64,000 nt of DNA from Molossus alvarezi (lineage: Eukaryota > Chordata > Mammalia > Chiroptera > Molossidae), in contig CM073896.1 in assembly GCA_037176705.1 (NCBI GenBank), forward strand, positions 22,456,708 to 22,520,707. Reading direction: 5' to 3'. Shown here piece by piece: positions 32,719-45,457 of the stretch. Position 1 is the stretch's first letter, and each line of letters begins with the position of its first letter. A program made the translations under genes and the position numbers. The notes under the pieces were generated by a model, which saw only the letters and a list, made by a program, of their open reading frames with translations, was not told the origin of the DNA and did no database searches.

Positions 32719-34929
32719 GTAGTGCATCTTTAATGGCCAGAACAGGAAAATAAGATTATTACCATTAGACTTCAGTTTTTAAATTAGGGATATTATAGTT
32801 TTCTTCTTGGCACACTACTATTTTGGAACTGCTGAAATAATGTCCCCAGTTATATACATCCAAATTATAAGAAGAAACTAGTTGTAAAAAGTTAATTTTT
32901 TATTGAATCAAGTCCATATGCCCTTTTAAGGAAGAAGCAGTTTGAAAAGGAAACCACAGAACCAAAATAGGTCTTGTAAGCACACCTTCCTTCTGTCAGT
33001 GAGCATATGCCTGAGTCTTACCCTATACTGGCGAGGTGTTAGGTGCACACACCTTAGGCAAGGCTCTCCGCTGATAACCTAGTGGAAGATTCAGAAAGAC
33101 AGACCAGCAAGTGCACTGTGATGAGTCCAGGGTGCTGGACTCCTAGCCCGGAGGAGGTGACAGGTTAGGAAGATTTCTGCAAGAACTAGGATCTAAGCTG
33201 AGCGCTGTGGAGAGGCAGGAGGTAGGTAGAGAGGAAGGAAGGCTTAGAGTTAGATACAGGATGGTGAGGGAGAAGAGTGCCGAGCTCGAGAACTGCTGTT
33301 GAGTGTAAAGGCCTGTGGAGGCTTGGCCGGCGAATGTGATCTACCCTCACAGAAAGATGAGTCAACTCCCAGCCCTGCAGAGTCTCAGCTTCCTCTGCGA
33401 ATTGTGCACCGCGTCACGTGTGGGCATGGGCGTAGAGGCAGGGGGATGCCAGCAGATCCAAGCTTTTAATGTCTTTCATAAACTCTGTGGATGATAAAGG
33501 CTTCTTTGTCCAACTTAGACCCTGTTCTGAACTGCAGGGGTGACTTGAAATAGACTGTTTCAGCTGACACAGGTAATGTCATTCTGTGGTACACACAGAG
33601 CTGTGGGCTTGTGTTTCTGTTCTCACTTCCGACAGAGTGTCGCACTAGGGGCGGAGCCCCCGATGGCGGGGAGCCAGCAGGTGCCTGAGGTCTGCAATGT
33701 GCTGCACGAAGTTTATTTTGGGTTAAGTCCAAATGTATGCGATTTGAAGTGAAAGTTATTAGACCAACAAGCAGAAGTGTTTTGCTAAGTGTGTTTTAAA
33801 CAAGAAGAAATTTTTAAATGCAGAGGATATAAGATGTTTTTGACCACATTTACTTACTGGTGGCAGTGGAAAATGTAACATGAACTTCTGGTCTTCATAT
33901 TGAGGTTTTTGTCTTCCCAAAGCCCCTAAATATGTTTCCTGTCATGCTCAGAATGAGGGAGGGATCCAGCAAAGCTGTTTGATGTAAAGAATCCTTGATT
34001 TCATTCTGCATATCACTATTTGGATTTCAACTTTGCAGGAAATGACTGTCCACACTGCTGGTAAGTTATGTTTCTCTTATTGTCCCTGCTTCCTGAAAGG
34101 ATTGCAGTAGGGATAAGTGGAGCCACTTTGTATAACTTAACAAACAAAACACAAGGTAGGGGGCTGTGCAGATTTATGGTGGAATTTTGTTTATTGTTCA
34201 CATGCAGCACACAGAACCTGGGGGTGGTTGTGAGTTGAGAACAATGTGGGTGTGGGCTGTGCACCGAGCTTGGAGAAAGTGGTGGGATAAATGGTTGAAA
34301 GGAAGACGGTATTGATTTGCTTGGAAAAGGTCCAGGTAAATGGCTAAAGGAAAGAGGACAACAAGAGGTGGGATTTTGAAACCAGGAAGGTGGCAGCTGG
34401 AAGTTTATTTAGCAAACTTACACGAAACACTTTTGTAGTTGCGTGCTGTTCAAGGCACACGGGAAACCCATGGACATGGCATGGTTCTGCCTCGAGGGAC
34501 ACCACTGTCTCATGAGAGAGAAGCAAGAGCTATGTAAGGCGGTCATAGCTGACATGGAGACACTTCTGAGCTGCTGTCCAAGCCCGGGGAATTGGGAACC
34601 CCATGGAAAAATCCACACCACAGATGAGGAATGCTGGGAACGGCCCTGCGGTTTTCTGACTTTATTTTCAGAAATGTGTATACGAAACAGAACTTCCTTG
34701 CTATGTGTTGGTCAGAACAATCATATTCCCTGAAGGTGAGCTAAAAAGCAAAGACTCAAACATGGAGCTGGGAGATGAGGGTTCCAAGGGAAGGTCGAAT
34801 TCAGAGAAGGAAGACAGAGCGGAGACGGTGTGACGGGGATTTCCTCCCAGCACTTCCCGTTGAACCTCTGCCTCCTCTCTGAACTCTTCCAAGTGTACGG
34901 ACCCTCACAGACCCCGCTGCAGGGAAGGG
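32719..34929. other. unique sequence, moderately GC-rich in parts
   Basis: 33000-33460 has scattered resemblance to old repeats (gtgtaaaggcctgtggagg) that I cannot assign. Open frames of 60-96 codons (33466-33732, 34016-34264, 34443-34733) have no recognisable product. Confidence 0.45.
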
Positions 34930-35366
34930 ATTGTATCAGAGTCCTCAGAGAAACAGAACTAAGAAGGCGGAAACACACATGGGACGGATCTATCGTGGGG
35001 GTTGCTCACAGTTTCAGAGGCCAAGAAGTCCCAGTTCTGCTGTTTGCAAGCGGGGCAGACCGGAAAGCTGGCCGTGTCATTCAGTCAAGTCCAAAGGTCC
35101 GAGAACCAGAAGCACAGTCTCTGAGGACAGGGGATGGAGGCTGCCGATGCCAACACCAGGGACATCAAATGCATTCTTCTCCGCCTTCCCCTCTAGCCTG
35201 GCCCTTCCCGCACTGGGTGCTGCCATTCACATTAGTGAGGGAGCGAGCGCTCTCCTCAGTCTGCAGATCCAAATACTAATCTCACAGACACACCCAGACT
35301 GATGTCTTCACCATGATCTGGGCATTACTTACCCTGGGTGAATAGACACATAACATTCAGCATCAC
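34930..35366 (-). repeat. ancient LTR-like repeat, second copy
   Basis: Same family as 18076-19028. Landmarks are gtcctcagagaaacagaact, ggccaagaagtcccagttct, aagtccaaaggtccgagaac and ctaatctcacagacacaccc, ending near acacataacattcagcatca. The 149- and 123-codon open frames lie inside it and are not genes. Confidence 0.65.
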
Positions 35367-35585
35367 AGAGATGTATGACCTCATTCTGAACAGGAGGATG
35401 GGCGATGGGAGGGCGTCAGGCAGAGATATGGACCCCTTTCCTTCTCGTCTTGGTTGCCAATGCCAAGTTGGCAGCTTGGGAAGGACAATTGGCTTAAGTC
35501 ATGTGAGGGGCAGAAGAGGGGTCAGGTCTGCAGTACGTAAGGCAGTGAAGTTGCAGCAATAGGCTTCCTTGAAAAGGAGGGGAGT

Positions 35586-35641
35586 CTTTTTGACAGTGGG
35601 GGAGGGAGGGTAGGAGGGGGTGGGGGAGGGAGGGGAAGAAG
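35586..35641 (+). repeat. G-rich purine tract, possible G-quadruplex
   Basis: About 55 bases containing many runs of three to five G separated by A or T, for example gtgggggagggagggtagga and gggggtgggggagggagg. Confidence 0.85.
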
Positions 35642-35774
35642 TGGAAGTGTCCACAGCCATCTTTGAATAAAACACAGGGAGAGGTGACAACTGGTATGAG
35701 ATATTTATACAATGTACTATTTATCGTCTATACCAGTGATGTTAGTTTGAAGCAGTATTGTTAAAAATAAACAC

Positions 35775-35955
35775 AGCACATGTTTTAACGGCTTTAGTGA
35801 GATAATTCACTTTCCCTATGATTCACTCATTTGCGGTGGACCAAGAATGGTTTCGTTCGCTCACACACGTGTGCGGCCATCACCAGCGTGGCGTTGAGAC
35901 AATGACGGGATATTCTCCGTCCACCCATCTCTTTCCACCCTGTACCCTGCGCTGA
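35775..35955 (-). repeat. old L1 3' UTR fragment
   Basis: acggctttagtgagataatt cac, then gtgcggccatcaccagcgtg, in the order of old antisense L1 3' UTRs. Unusually many CpG dinucleotides for such an old fragment. Confidence 0.6.
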
Positions 35956-36143
35956 CTTCCTGTGGCGTTCGCTCCGACGTGGCGCCTGGCCCTTTAAGGA
36001 AGGACTGAGAAAGGCTTTGTAATCTTTTACTAGATGTAACCAGGGTTTATAAAACCACCAGAAAGCAAAGGGCCTTGCTGAAGTTTTGTTTAGAAGCAGA
36101 CCAAGCAGAAAGGATGACATGCATTTTAAGAAGAATAACACTA

Positions 36144-36408
36144 GCCCCGGCCGGTTTGTCTCAGCGGTTAGAGCGTCGGCCTGTGGTCCTGAGAGACCCG
36201 GGTTCGGTTCCCGCTAAGGGCACGTACCTCGGTTGCAGTTTGTCCCCGGCCCTGGTCGGTTGTGCGGGTGGCAGCCACTCGATGTGTCCCTTTCACATCG
36301 ATGTTTCTCTCTCTCTCTCTGTTCCTCTCTCTCTCCCTCCCACTCTACCTGAACAAAAAATGGAAAAATGTCCTCGGGTGAGGATAAAAAAAAAAAAAAA
36401 AAAAAAAA
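36144..36408 (+). mobile_element. VES-type SINE form B, youngest-looking copy
   Basis: Close to an apparent consensus: gccggtttgtctcagcggtt, gacccgggttcggttcccgc, cagtttgtccccggccctgg, gatgtgtccctttcacatcg and gtcctcgggtgaggat, followed by about 24-26 uninterrupted A. Perfect 16-bp TSD aagaagaataacacta at 36128-36143 and 36409-36424. Confidence 0.97.
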
Positions 36409-36424
36409 AAGAAGAATAACACTA

Positions 36425-39400
36425 TCCATTTCAGTTGAATGACACAGATTTCACACATATAGTTTCTGCAAACTGTCCTTAAAATAAAAAATACATATAG
36501 GTTTAGGCAAATGACTGGGTACGGACATGTACATGTTCAGTCACCAGATTTTGAAGGTGAGCAGTAATGTGCGATGGGCCCCTTTTAATTGAACTGAATG
36601 TTCTGGCCTTGACATGTGGCACTCGGGAGTTTCTTCCAGAGCAGAACATCACTTGAGCCAGAGCTGTGGCTGGGGGGCTCCAGGGGACGAGGAGCAAGGG
36701 GAGGGAGGGACGACCTACTGAGACAGATGAGAGGGGACAAGCTGCCCAAGCTCAGGTGGAGCTGTCTGGAAACAACGCTCACAATGAAACCTGTGATTCT
36801 CGTACAAAACCTGATGGATGAAGTTGACTAAACTGAAAGAAAAAATGGGTCACGTCAAAGCATGTTTCTGTGGCGTTGGGCTGCCTTCAGCTTCGCGTTT
36901 TCCTTCTGAAACATCGCTGATTCCATATTGACGACAACAGACCTGTTTCCCTGTCGGCCCCCCAAGGCCCGTGAGGCTGGGCTTGGTGTCCTGGGGGCCG
37001 GGTGGGTCAGTGAGTGAGCACCATGGCCAGACCAATAGTGAGGTGCATCAGGGTCCATCACTCTCCACTCTCCCCTGGGAGATTAGACTTCCTCATTCCA
37101 CAGACGTGCAGCTCAGCCATGCAGCTCAGACACACAGCTCAGAGATGCAACTTGACCACGCAGCTCAGGTCCTCCTGGAATATGGGGGCGGCGGGGCCAA
37201 GTAAGTTTACAGTTGTGAGTATGTGCAACACAGTTTCTCCTTGTATTATTATTTTTTAATCATCATTGTATGATTTTCCATATGAACAGCTGTAAACCAA
37301 CTTTTGCCCCCGCCACCCCCATTACATGTGGCTCGATGTTGCGTTTCTGGGAAGAGCTCGAAGAGCCAGCCCAAGGCCACGGCACTGCCGTTTTCCTTCT
37401 GCCGTAGAACAGCTGTGTAGAAGATAGAGTGTCATTTTTATTATCTTTATTATTATTTTTATTTTCTCTCTTCTTCAGTCCGGATTTCAGATTTCAGACT
37501 CTACGTGGAGCGCAGAACACTGCTACCCAATATTCCATGCATAAAGAGAGGGAGAAATAGCCTTGCTTTTGGAAGCCACAGAGAATTACTTGATTTGTTA
37601 CCGCAGCATAATCTAACAAAACCGATGAAGACACCTGTGTTCACAGTGCAGAGACGCAGAAGGCACCTTCAGGGTCAGAAACAGGTTGGGCTGAGAGATG
37701 GGAACTAACACTGCTGGGTCAGGAGCTGGGCAAACAGGGGTGGAGTCAGAGCCAGGGGTCCCTTGATCGTCCCTGTGATCGTGAAGGAAGTGTCCCAGGC
37801 CTGCTGACTTGTCTGCTTGTTAATGTCTTTAGCTACCGCATTATCTGGTAAGTGAGTCGGCCATTCCCAAATTAATTTCTAATATTTTACATTCTCTCGG
37901 AAAAGGGAAATTCACAGAAACTGCAATAAATCCAGTAGTAGGGAGTGATTACTGCCGAGCAGAGACAGGTTGATGGCAAAACCATTCTAAATAAATGAAG
38001 CTCTCCATGGCCTTCTCTGACCCAGCTTGGAGTCACCGTCCCTGCAACAGAGGCTCCTGAGTGGACAAGAATCAGGCATATTGACCACAGTGGGAAGATG
38101 AGTAAGATCTGTGCTGCGTCCTTAGATTGACTTCCACCTGCGGGATGACCTGTGTGCATTCCCCCCTGGGGGCTTCTTCACTGGGACGCGAAAGGGAAAT
38201 GCACACTGAGCCCTCTGCCTGTGTTGTGAGGAGTAGGACTGGACTCATGACCACTGCGTGTTATTTTTCTAATGGTTGTGTGTGTGAGATGACGCCTTCT
38301 TTTCTGGAATTTTGTCATCATAACTGTGTAAGTCAGCAGAAGAATGCTGCACCTCCAGTGGGCTAATTAGGAACACCAGAGTCCTTTGCCTCTGACCTGA
38401 ATGAGATCCCACACATAAACAAAACTTAGCAGATGGCCACATTCAAACTTCTTTTCAGCTTTCAGCTTTCTGAGTTTTTTTTTTTGTTTGTTTGGTTTTT
38501 TTTTTTTATCTAAAACGTTTAACTTTGTCTTACACGAATTGAAAGTTTTTTAAAAAGAGAAATTACCTGTTAAACTATTATTTCCCAGACTATAACATTC
38601 AAAATCACATTTAATATAAATATTGAATACTCCTATATGTGTATACATGATTAAATTTTAACACAAATTAAACTCTAAGAAAGGTCTGTTAATTTTAAAA
38701 TGCTTCAATTAATTTCAAAATGATATCATTATCTCTTCACTCCCCTACATTGCTTTTCATGATTTCCCTCTGAATTGAAACCACTGGCTATAATTAATTT
38801 TTTGAAAAGATGCTATGCGGGAAATAGGAAACATACAGTGTATGACTCTTTTACATCAGGTCTGTTCAAGGAGTAATTAATTTTCATAAGATATAATAAG
38901 GAAATGTAATGAAAGGCAATTCTCATTTTATTTTCACTTTAATCCCAAAGGAAATCTGGATGCCAAGAATGTGCTATGTTATTGCTTTCACAGACTAGTC
39001 AGAGATTTTATTGGGGAAAAATGAATCTTTCATGCCTAAGAATGTTCGGTAGTGTATTACAACAATGACTGTCCCCAGGCCCCTAATTCAGAGAAATTTA
39101 GAGAACATCTGCACACATCACAATGCCAAATACATCTTTTTTTATCTTTTGTCATGAGGCTTACATTTTTTCCTACTATCAATGAATATACCCTGTGCCT
39201 AAAGAGTACATTAGAAAAAGTGCAGTGTGTTGGTCTGACCTGTTTGAGGCAAGGGACTTCAAATTTTTATAACTTTTTGATGTAGAGCAAACCCTCACCA
39301 TGTGGGAGTGATACCTCCAGCGGGCCTGTCAGTCCTCGGAACCCTGAACACCTATATTCAGCATGTGATCTTCCTTCAGCGTGAGTGAACGATGATGGAA

Positions 39401-39674
39401 GAGAACAGTGCATCTGTGCGGCGCTGTGCCCGCCGGAGCCTCTGCTGGGCGCCACCGGTGCTTCCCTCCCCACACCAGCTGTGCAGCACTTGTGTGACAT
39501 TCCACGTCTCACCAAAATGACCAACTGACTACTCACTCCTGAAATGTAAGCTCTGAAAGTGGACTCTATAATGCCAAGAGTCCACTTTATTTCTTTCTAA
39601 AAATGCCTATAACTGGGTGGTCAATATTTTGTGTCCAAGTAGAACTCAGTCACTGGAAAGTGTAGGTTAAGAAT
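36425..39674. other. unique sequence, no gene seen
   Basis: 36600-37200 is the most GC-rich part but lacks CpG-island density. Many 60-90 codon frames overlap in both strands without a product. A 13-bp tandem repeat (37109-37169) is listed separately; poly-T runs occur at 38477-38510. No other repeat recognised. Confidence 0.5.
37109..37169 (+). repeat. 13-bp minisatellite, about 4.7 copies
   Basis: Units cagctcagccatg, cagctcagacaca, cagctcagagatg, caacttgaccacg and cagctcagg follow one another without gaps. Confidence 0.85.
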
Positions 39675-39686
39675 TTTACTTTCCTG

Positions 39687-39890
39687 CCCCAGCCAGTGTG
39701 GCTCAGTGGATTGAGCTTCGCCCCATGCACCAAGAGGTCCCCAGTTCGATTCTTGTCAGGGCACATCCCGGGTTACTGGCTTGACCCCCAGTAGGGGCTT
39801 GCAGGAGGCAGCCAACTGTTATTTCTGTCTCTCCCTCTCCCTTCCTCTCTATCTAAAAATAAATAAAAAACATTAAAAACAAAAAAAAGC
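39687..39890 (+). mobile_element. VES-type SINE form A
   Basis: Head cagccagtgtggctcagtgg, B box agttcgattcttg, body gggcttgcaggaggcagcca, A-rich tail. TSD tttactttcctg at 39675-39686 and 39891-39902. Confidence 0.95.
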
Positions 39891-40239
39891 TTTACTTTCC
39901 TGGAGTGTAAGGGAGTGTGTTCATCAGACAGTAAAAATGGGAAGTGATTTAAAAAGATCAGTTCATGCAACGTGAAAATAACTGTTCTGTGGTTTTGCCT
40001 TTTAAATATCAAAAATTATATTCAGCACTGAATATTAAAATTAAACATGTTGTAAATGCATGCATTTCCATTTTGCTAGTAATATGACTTATTACCCCAG
40101 CCTTTCAAAATTCTCCTGTCATTACCTTTCATTGGCCCTGTTCTCGTGTTGGATTAGTTCCTTCTGTGTTTTTCTTTTGGCAGAAATAATTTATTTAGAC
40201 CTAAGGTGTTTATATTAATACAGCTATTTGTCGATAGTA

Positions 40240-40650
40240 TTTGTTAATATTTTCATACGAAGGTGCACTGCATGATTAACTCCATTTTGAAGAGCAGACT
40301 AAGACTCAGAGAGGTTACCCTTATATGCTCTAATTAATGAGCCGATCAGTAGAGCCCATATATTTTTTTCTTTATTAATTTTAGATTTAGAGAGAGAGTA
40401 AGGGAGAGGGAGAGAGAGATAAAAACATCAATGAGAGAACATTGACTGGCCGCCACCTGCATGACCCCCACTGGGGATCGGGCCCACAACCTGAGCATGT
40501 ACCCTGACTGGGAATCAAACCAGTGACCTCTTGGTGCATGGGTTGATGCTCAACCACTGAACCACCCTGCCTGGGCAGTAGGGTCGATATTTTGAACCTA
40601 GATCTTTCTAATTCCACTACCCTATGCTCCCCTTTATAACTAAACTCAGT
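40240..40650 (-). repeat. MIR SINE split by a VES SINE
   Basis: Left part ctccattttgaagagcagac taagactcagagaggtta; right part gatattttgaacctagatct after the SINE. Both are antisense MIR. Confidence 0.7.
40362..40575 (-). mobile_element. VES-type SINE form A in MIR
   Basis: Tail ctttattaattttagattta, body cacctgcatgacccccactg, head gaaccaccctgcctgggc. TSD cagtagagcccatat from 40347 and cagtagggtcgatat from 40576 (12 of 15). Confidence 0.93.
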
Positions 40651-40825
40651 GAAACAAAAGAAAACAGAAGATAAGCAAAAATGTGCATCATTTCTTTACA
40701 TGTTAAATACAGAATAACCAATGACCTCATTGATACCACCATGACCAACACTTACTGAGAGCTTACAGATGTTTACAGTTCAGCATAGTCGAAAAGAGAT
40801 ACATTCCTGAGCAAAGATAGATCCG

Positions 40826-41055
40826 TTCTCTCTCTCCCTCCTCTTCCTGTTTCTATTTTTCTTACTTCTCCTCCTTCTTCTCTTCTACTCTCTTTCTCAT
40901 TTTCTCCATTCACTAAGTTCTCTTTATATTCTTTCTCTATAGTTTTCTCTCTCTCATGCGGATTTTTTAGTATGTGTCTCCTCTCTTTCTCTTTCTTACT
41001 CCCTCTCTTCCCTTATTTATTTTCTATTTTTCCCTGTCTATCTCTTTGTCATTGT
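40826..41055 (+). repeat. pyrimidine-rich low-complexity tract
   Basis: About 230 bases dominated by C and T (ctctctctccctcctcttcc, cttctcctccttcttctctt), not a simple tandem repeat. Confidence 0.85.
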
Positions 41056-43382
41056 TTTAAGCCTGAGATATTTATCTCTTTCTGTGACCTGAGGAGCCGC
41101 GTATCATTAACAATCTCTATAAGACAAGTACGGACAGGTTATTGAATGACTTTTAAATAATATATAGAAACCCATGCCTATGAAATCAAAATCATTAGAA
41201 AGAATACATTTAAGAAATGCAATCCTTATTTTCAGATTGAACTGTATGAATGACATTTTATAGATCATAAAGATTAAATATTGACTATTAATTATAGTTA
41301 AACCTAGTATTATTTCTTGAACTCTGAACATTTCTGAAGAACTTACTGACAGCTTTTTTTTTATGTTAAGATGCAGCATATATTTAGTTTCTAAAGATAT
41401 TTCTAGGATTTGGAGGAACTATACAGAACAATAGCCTTAATCAGAATCTGTCTCCCTGCTGTCATTAGTTGTCATAGTTCAGTTTCATCCTGGCATTTGT
41501 CATGTTCCTTAGAAAAATCAGCCATTGTATCTCACTAGGAACATAGTAAAATATTAATTTCTGTCTTCTAATTGTCATATTTCTGAGAAAAATAACTCTA
41601 AAAAAATAACCAGGAGTCAATACCAGACTCTATTCTGTAATTATTTCCTATCTCACCCCACAATAACTTTGTAGACATAAATCAAATAGCTCAAAAAGAT
41701 GGGATTAGTATTCCAGGATAGTTTCAGGTTTTCACAAGTATATTAATTTTGGCCCAGAGATGACAGTTGCCAACTAACAGATCTGAAGGCGTAGGGCTAT
41801 TCCAAAGAATTGTGCTTAACTTCACATCCTCAGTATTCCTAGCCTGATGTAGAAGTCGCTTAGAATGACCAGTGAGCGAACATTCTGTGAATGCGTTAGG
41901 ACATCCACCTTTATGCCAGAGACACCTTATTTTCCCTCACCTGGAGGTATTTCTTTGCTCCAATCAGGTGAAGACAAAACAATCTCCTTTCATTTCTAGA
42001 AGTTACATAAATGATGGTGGTCTTCTCAACCTTAGTAAGTGTTTAGGAAAGTGAAATAATGGAGAGGCTTTGTCATATGGTTCTGGAGGTGAAGAGACAG
42101 ACGCAAGCAGCCCTGAGTGGTTACATACTCACACGTTTCAGAGACAGTTTCCTGGTGTGAAAAATGGTGTAGTAATGGTACTTACTTCAGAGTTGCTGTG
42201 AGAAATAAATGGTACAAGTGTTCATGTATGGATCCATTTTTGTTACAAGTGTTGTTATTAATCTATCCCAGCTCGGGGGGGTAGAGCCAGCCTTTCATTC
42301 CTGCACAGATGGCAGGAATAGAGAGGGCCTTCGCATTGTCAGGCCGAGGGCGGTCCTAGTTGCCGTCCCTCCCGGGAAATCGGAGAATTCCCTGACATGA
42401 CCTAGTCGTTTCGTTGTATATTCACCCAGGGCATGCCTGTAAGGAAAAATCTGAACTCTAGAATAGCATGAGAATTAGGAAATGCTTTGAGGATAATTAT
42501 GCCACAAGACACCTGATTCAACATAATGCTCTACTATTTCAAAGCCTCATTTTTGAAATGGACTATCTGAATGAGGAAGAGTTCCTTCTCAGGTCTGAGG
42601 CAACTAGTGTGGTTCCTTTTCAGGTTGTAGACTGAACGAAAATAATGAATACTATTTACTGAGTTTGGAGAATGTTTTTGACTCAAGGAACTACACATGC
42701 CCAAACTTTGAGGCAGGCCGGACCATGTCATATTCTAAGACCAATAACCAATAACCCATCAGTGTTGTTAGATCACAGTAAGTGGGGGAAATATGTGAGA
42801 TGAAGGTGGACAGATAGGCATGAACCAAACATTCTCCCTAATGGAGACCTTATACTACATCATATCAGGCATATTAAACTGCACCCATATCCCTAATTAA
42901 ATATAGATTTTCTATAACTAATTGTGTTGTGTTGACTAGTTGATATGGGCATTTAAAAATAGTGATCATTTTTTATTTTGTATGGTTTTTTTTAAAACAT
43001 TTGAGTCCATGATCATTTTTTTAAGTCCCAAGCATTGTTATGTCCTTTAACGTTTCCCAGGATCTTGACACTGAGACCACAGCATGTGGGTAGAATTGTC
43101 TTGCTGAGTAAAGAAGGACAAGACTGAAAGAGAAGCAAGGTGTCAACGCAGGTGCTCTTGTCATGTCAAAGAAGACCGGGTCTCAAGCTGTGGGGATGGA
43201 GTGGAGACAGAAAGAAGCGAGCAGGCCAGAGAGAGATTTTGCTGGTAAAGCTTACCATAATGATAGCTGAGATTTGGGAAATGAGTGACAGAAGAGAAAT
43301 GTTAGCTTGCTCCAAGACTCATAGCTTGAATAACTTGGAAAATAATAACAACAGTTACTGAGATAGGGTAGATCATATAAAC
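41056..43382. other. unique sequence with an MIR trace
   Basis: A sense MIR fragment is plausible at 42120-42230 (cagagacagtttcctggtgt, aaaaatggtgtagtaatggt). Otherwise no repeat or gene recognised. Confidence 0.5.
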
Positions 43383-43870
43383 AAGTAGTTCTCAAACTTT
43401 TACTATTGAGATCTCTTTGAGTGTTAAAAATTATCGAGGATCCCAGAACTTCACTTCAGGGGGATACATATATCAGGATTTACCATATTCAAAGTTAAAA
43501 CTGAGAAATTTTAGAAATATGTATTGATTCATTTGAAACAAAACTAGTAAGTAATCACACAATTAAATAGCATGTTTTATACAAAACAACTCTATTTATC
43601 TTCTAAAGCAAAAAAGAGGGAGAGAATAGCAATGTTTTATATTTTGGACAATTTCTCGAATGTCTGACCTTGTAGAGACAGTTGGATTCTCATATTTGCT
43701 TCTGCATCCCATCTGTTGTGGTGTCACACACCATGCAGCTTTTGGAGAACATCCCTGTATGTTTATTACAGAATGGGTGTGAATAGGCAAATAATGTTTT
43801 AGTATAATTACAAAACTAATTTTGACCTTGTGAATCCTCAGGGCCCTGACCACATCTGCATGCTTCTGAT
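43383..43870 (+). mobile_element. Charlie-type hAT DNA transposon remnant
   Basis: Begins with the hAT-Charlie terminus agtagttctcaaactttta, then aaaattatcgaggatcccag, agttaaaactgagaaatttt, gttggattctcatatttgct and tgcatcccatctgttgtggt. The right end is degraded (gggccctgaccaca). Resembles Charlie1 or a close relative; about 490 bp, non-coding. Confidence 0.75.
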
Positions 43871-44924
43871 GATTTTCAAACCTTTTTTCTCCTGTTCTCA
43901 CTTTACCTCCTTTCTTCTGAAGGTGTTGTGGAACTTCGTTTCTTCTTCTCCCAACCTTGAACTGCCTTCATGGGAAATTCTAATACATTTAAATTCAAGT
44001 CTAGATAACTTGTCTGGAAATCTCACCCTCCTAATTCTTGGTTCCAATCTCTCTATTCATTGGACTTACAGGAATTCATAACCTCAGATTATAGTTTTCA
44101 CAACTCATCCTTCCCCGGTATTTAATGACTGAAGGGAAGGCTCCGCAGGATCCAAGGAGGCAGCCTCCACCCTCTGTCTTTAAACTTGATTCTCAGCATG
44201 GGGGCACCTTTGGTGCTATACCTCGGGGCACCCCCCAAGATCCTAGCCACACTTCCGATAGTTTCTTTGCTCTCTTCAGGGAACCAATTTAATTCAGGGA
44301 GGGAGGCTGACAACTATGAAGTGTTAGCAACCAAGAAAGCAAACTACATTTTCAGGTATTTGATTCTGTTCTTGGCAGACTGAATGTTCTGTGCACTTCG
44401 ATGCATGACTTTCTAATATTCAGTCTCTTGAGAAAACATCCTTTCATGTCCTAGCTCTTGGCTTGAACAAACAGAATAAACCCAGCATAGAAAAGAACAG
44501 ACGGATATATTTATGAAGTCTGATCTTATAGTTCAAAAACATCTACTAACACACACAACTGTGGAAAGCACACTTTTCTCTCAAAGGGAAGGTATGGCCT
44601 GTGATAGAGATGGGGTCTTTGGGGATTAAACTATAGAATGTGTAAGCTTCCCTAACATTACAGAACCACTCAGGTGGCTGTACTTCCCCACATGTTAAAT
44701 GCAGCTGCTGTGTGTTAGGGGAATCCATTCACTTAAAGGAGGGACATTCTATCTTAATCGTACCTGTTTTTATCAAAGACAAATATATATTAAATAATGA
44801 TATGAGTAAGAAAAGATTTTGTTAAAGTTGATATTAAATATAAAGCCAAAGCAAGAAGGTGTAGATTATCTGAGATCTGACATGTGTCATCCTCTTACCA
44901 GGTGCCGGGACTTGGTCCCCAAGA
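43871..44924. other. unique sequence
   Basis: No repeat or gene recognised. Confidence 0.45.
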
Positions 44925-45320
44925 ATCAGTGAAATAAGACAGTCAGAGAAAGACATAAGTGATGCCACTTTTGTGTGGAATCTAAAGAACAAAATAAGTG
45001 AACAAACAAAATAAAAACAGACTCATACACACAGAGAGCAGACTAGTGGTTGCCAGAGGTGAGGAGATTGGGGGACTGGGTGAAAGAAGTGTGGATTACG
45101 TACAAATTGGCAGTTACAGAATCATCGTGGGGATGTCAAGTACAGCCCAAGAAATTTAGTCAACAATATGGGGTTAACTGTCCGTGGTGCTAGGTGGGTA
45201 CTGGAAATAATGGGGGGAAAGCTTTGTCAGGTGTACGTTTATCTCACCACTATGCTGAAACCAATATAAAATAATATGGAAAGTAAACTATAATTGAAAA
45301 AATAATAATAAATACACAAC
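44925..45320 (+). mobile_element. L1 LINE 3' UTR fragment, sense
   Basis: gaaataagacagtcagagaa agac, gtggaatctaaagaac, cagactagtggttgccagag, gtacaaattggcagttacag, tgctgaaaccaatataaaat then an A-rich tail with aataataataaa. Confidence 0.85.
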
Positions 45321-45457
45321 ATAAGTGAGTAAAATAAAGAATTCGTGCTTTCCAAGTTTGTTTACTGCTCATTCATTTCATGGTTTTGATTGTTTTTTCT
45401 TGGCCCACTTCATTTTGGGTGTTCTCTTACAGAGAAGGAGCCTTCTTTCAAGGTACC

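Noticed and set aside
34830..35302. 149- and 123-codon open frames considered as coding.
   Set aside because: They lie in an old LTR-like repeat that is also present at 18076-19028.
36144..36230. tRNA gene suggested by good A-box and B-box sequences (also at other SINE heads).
   Set aside because: Each is the 5' head of a VES SINE followed by the SINE body and A tail within TSDs.
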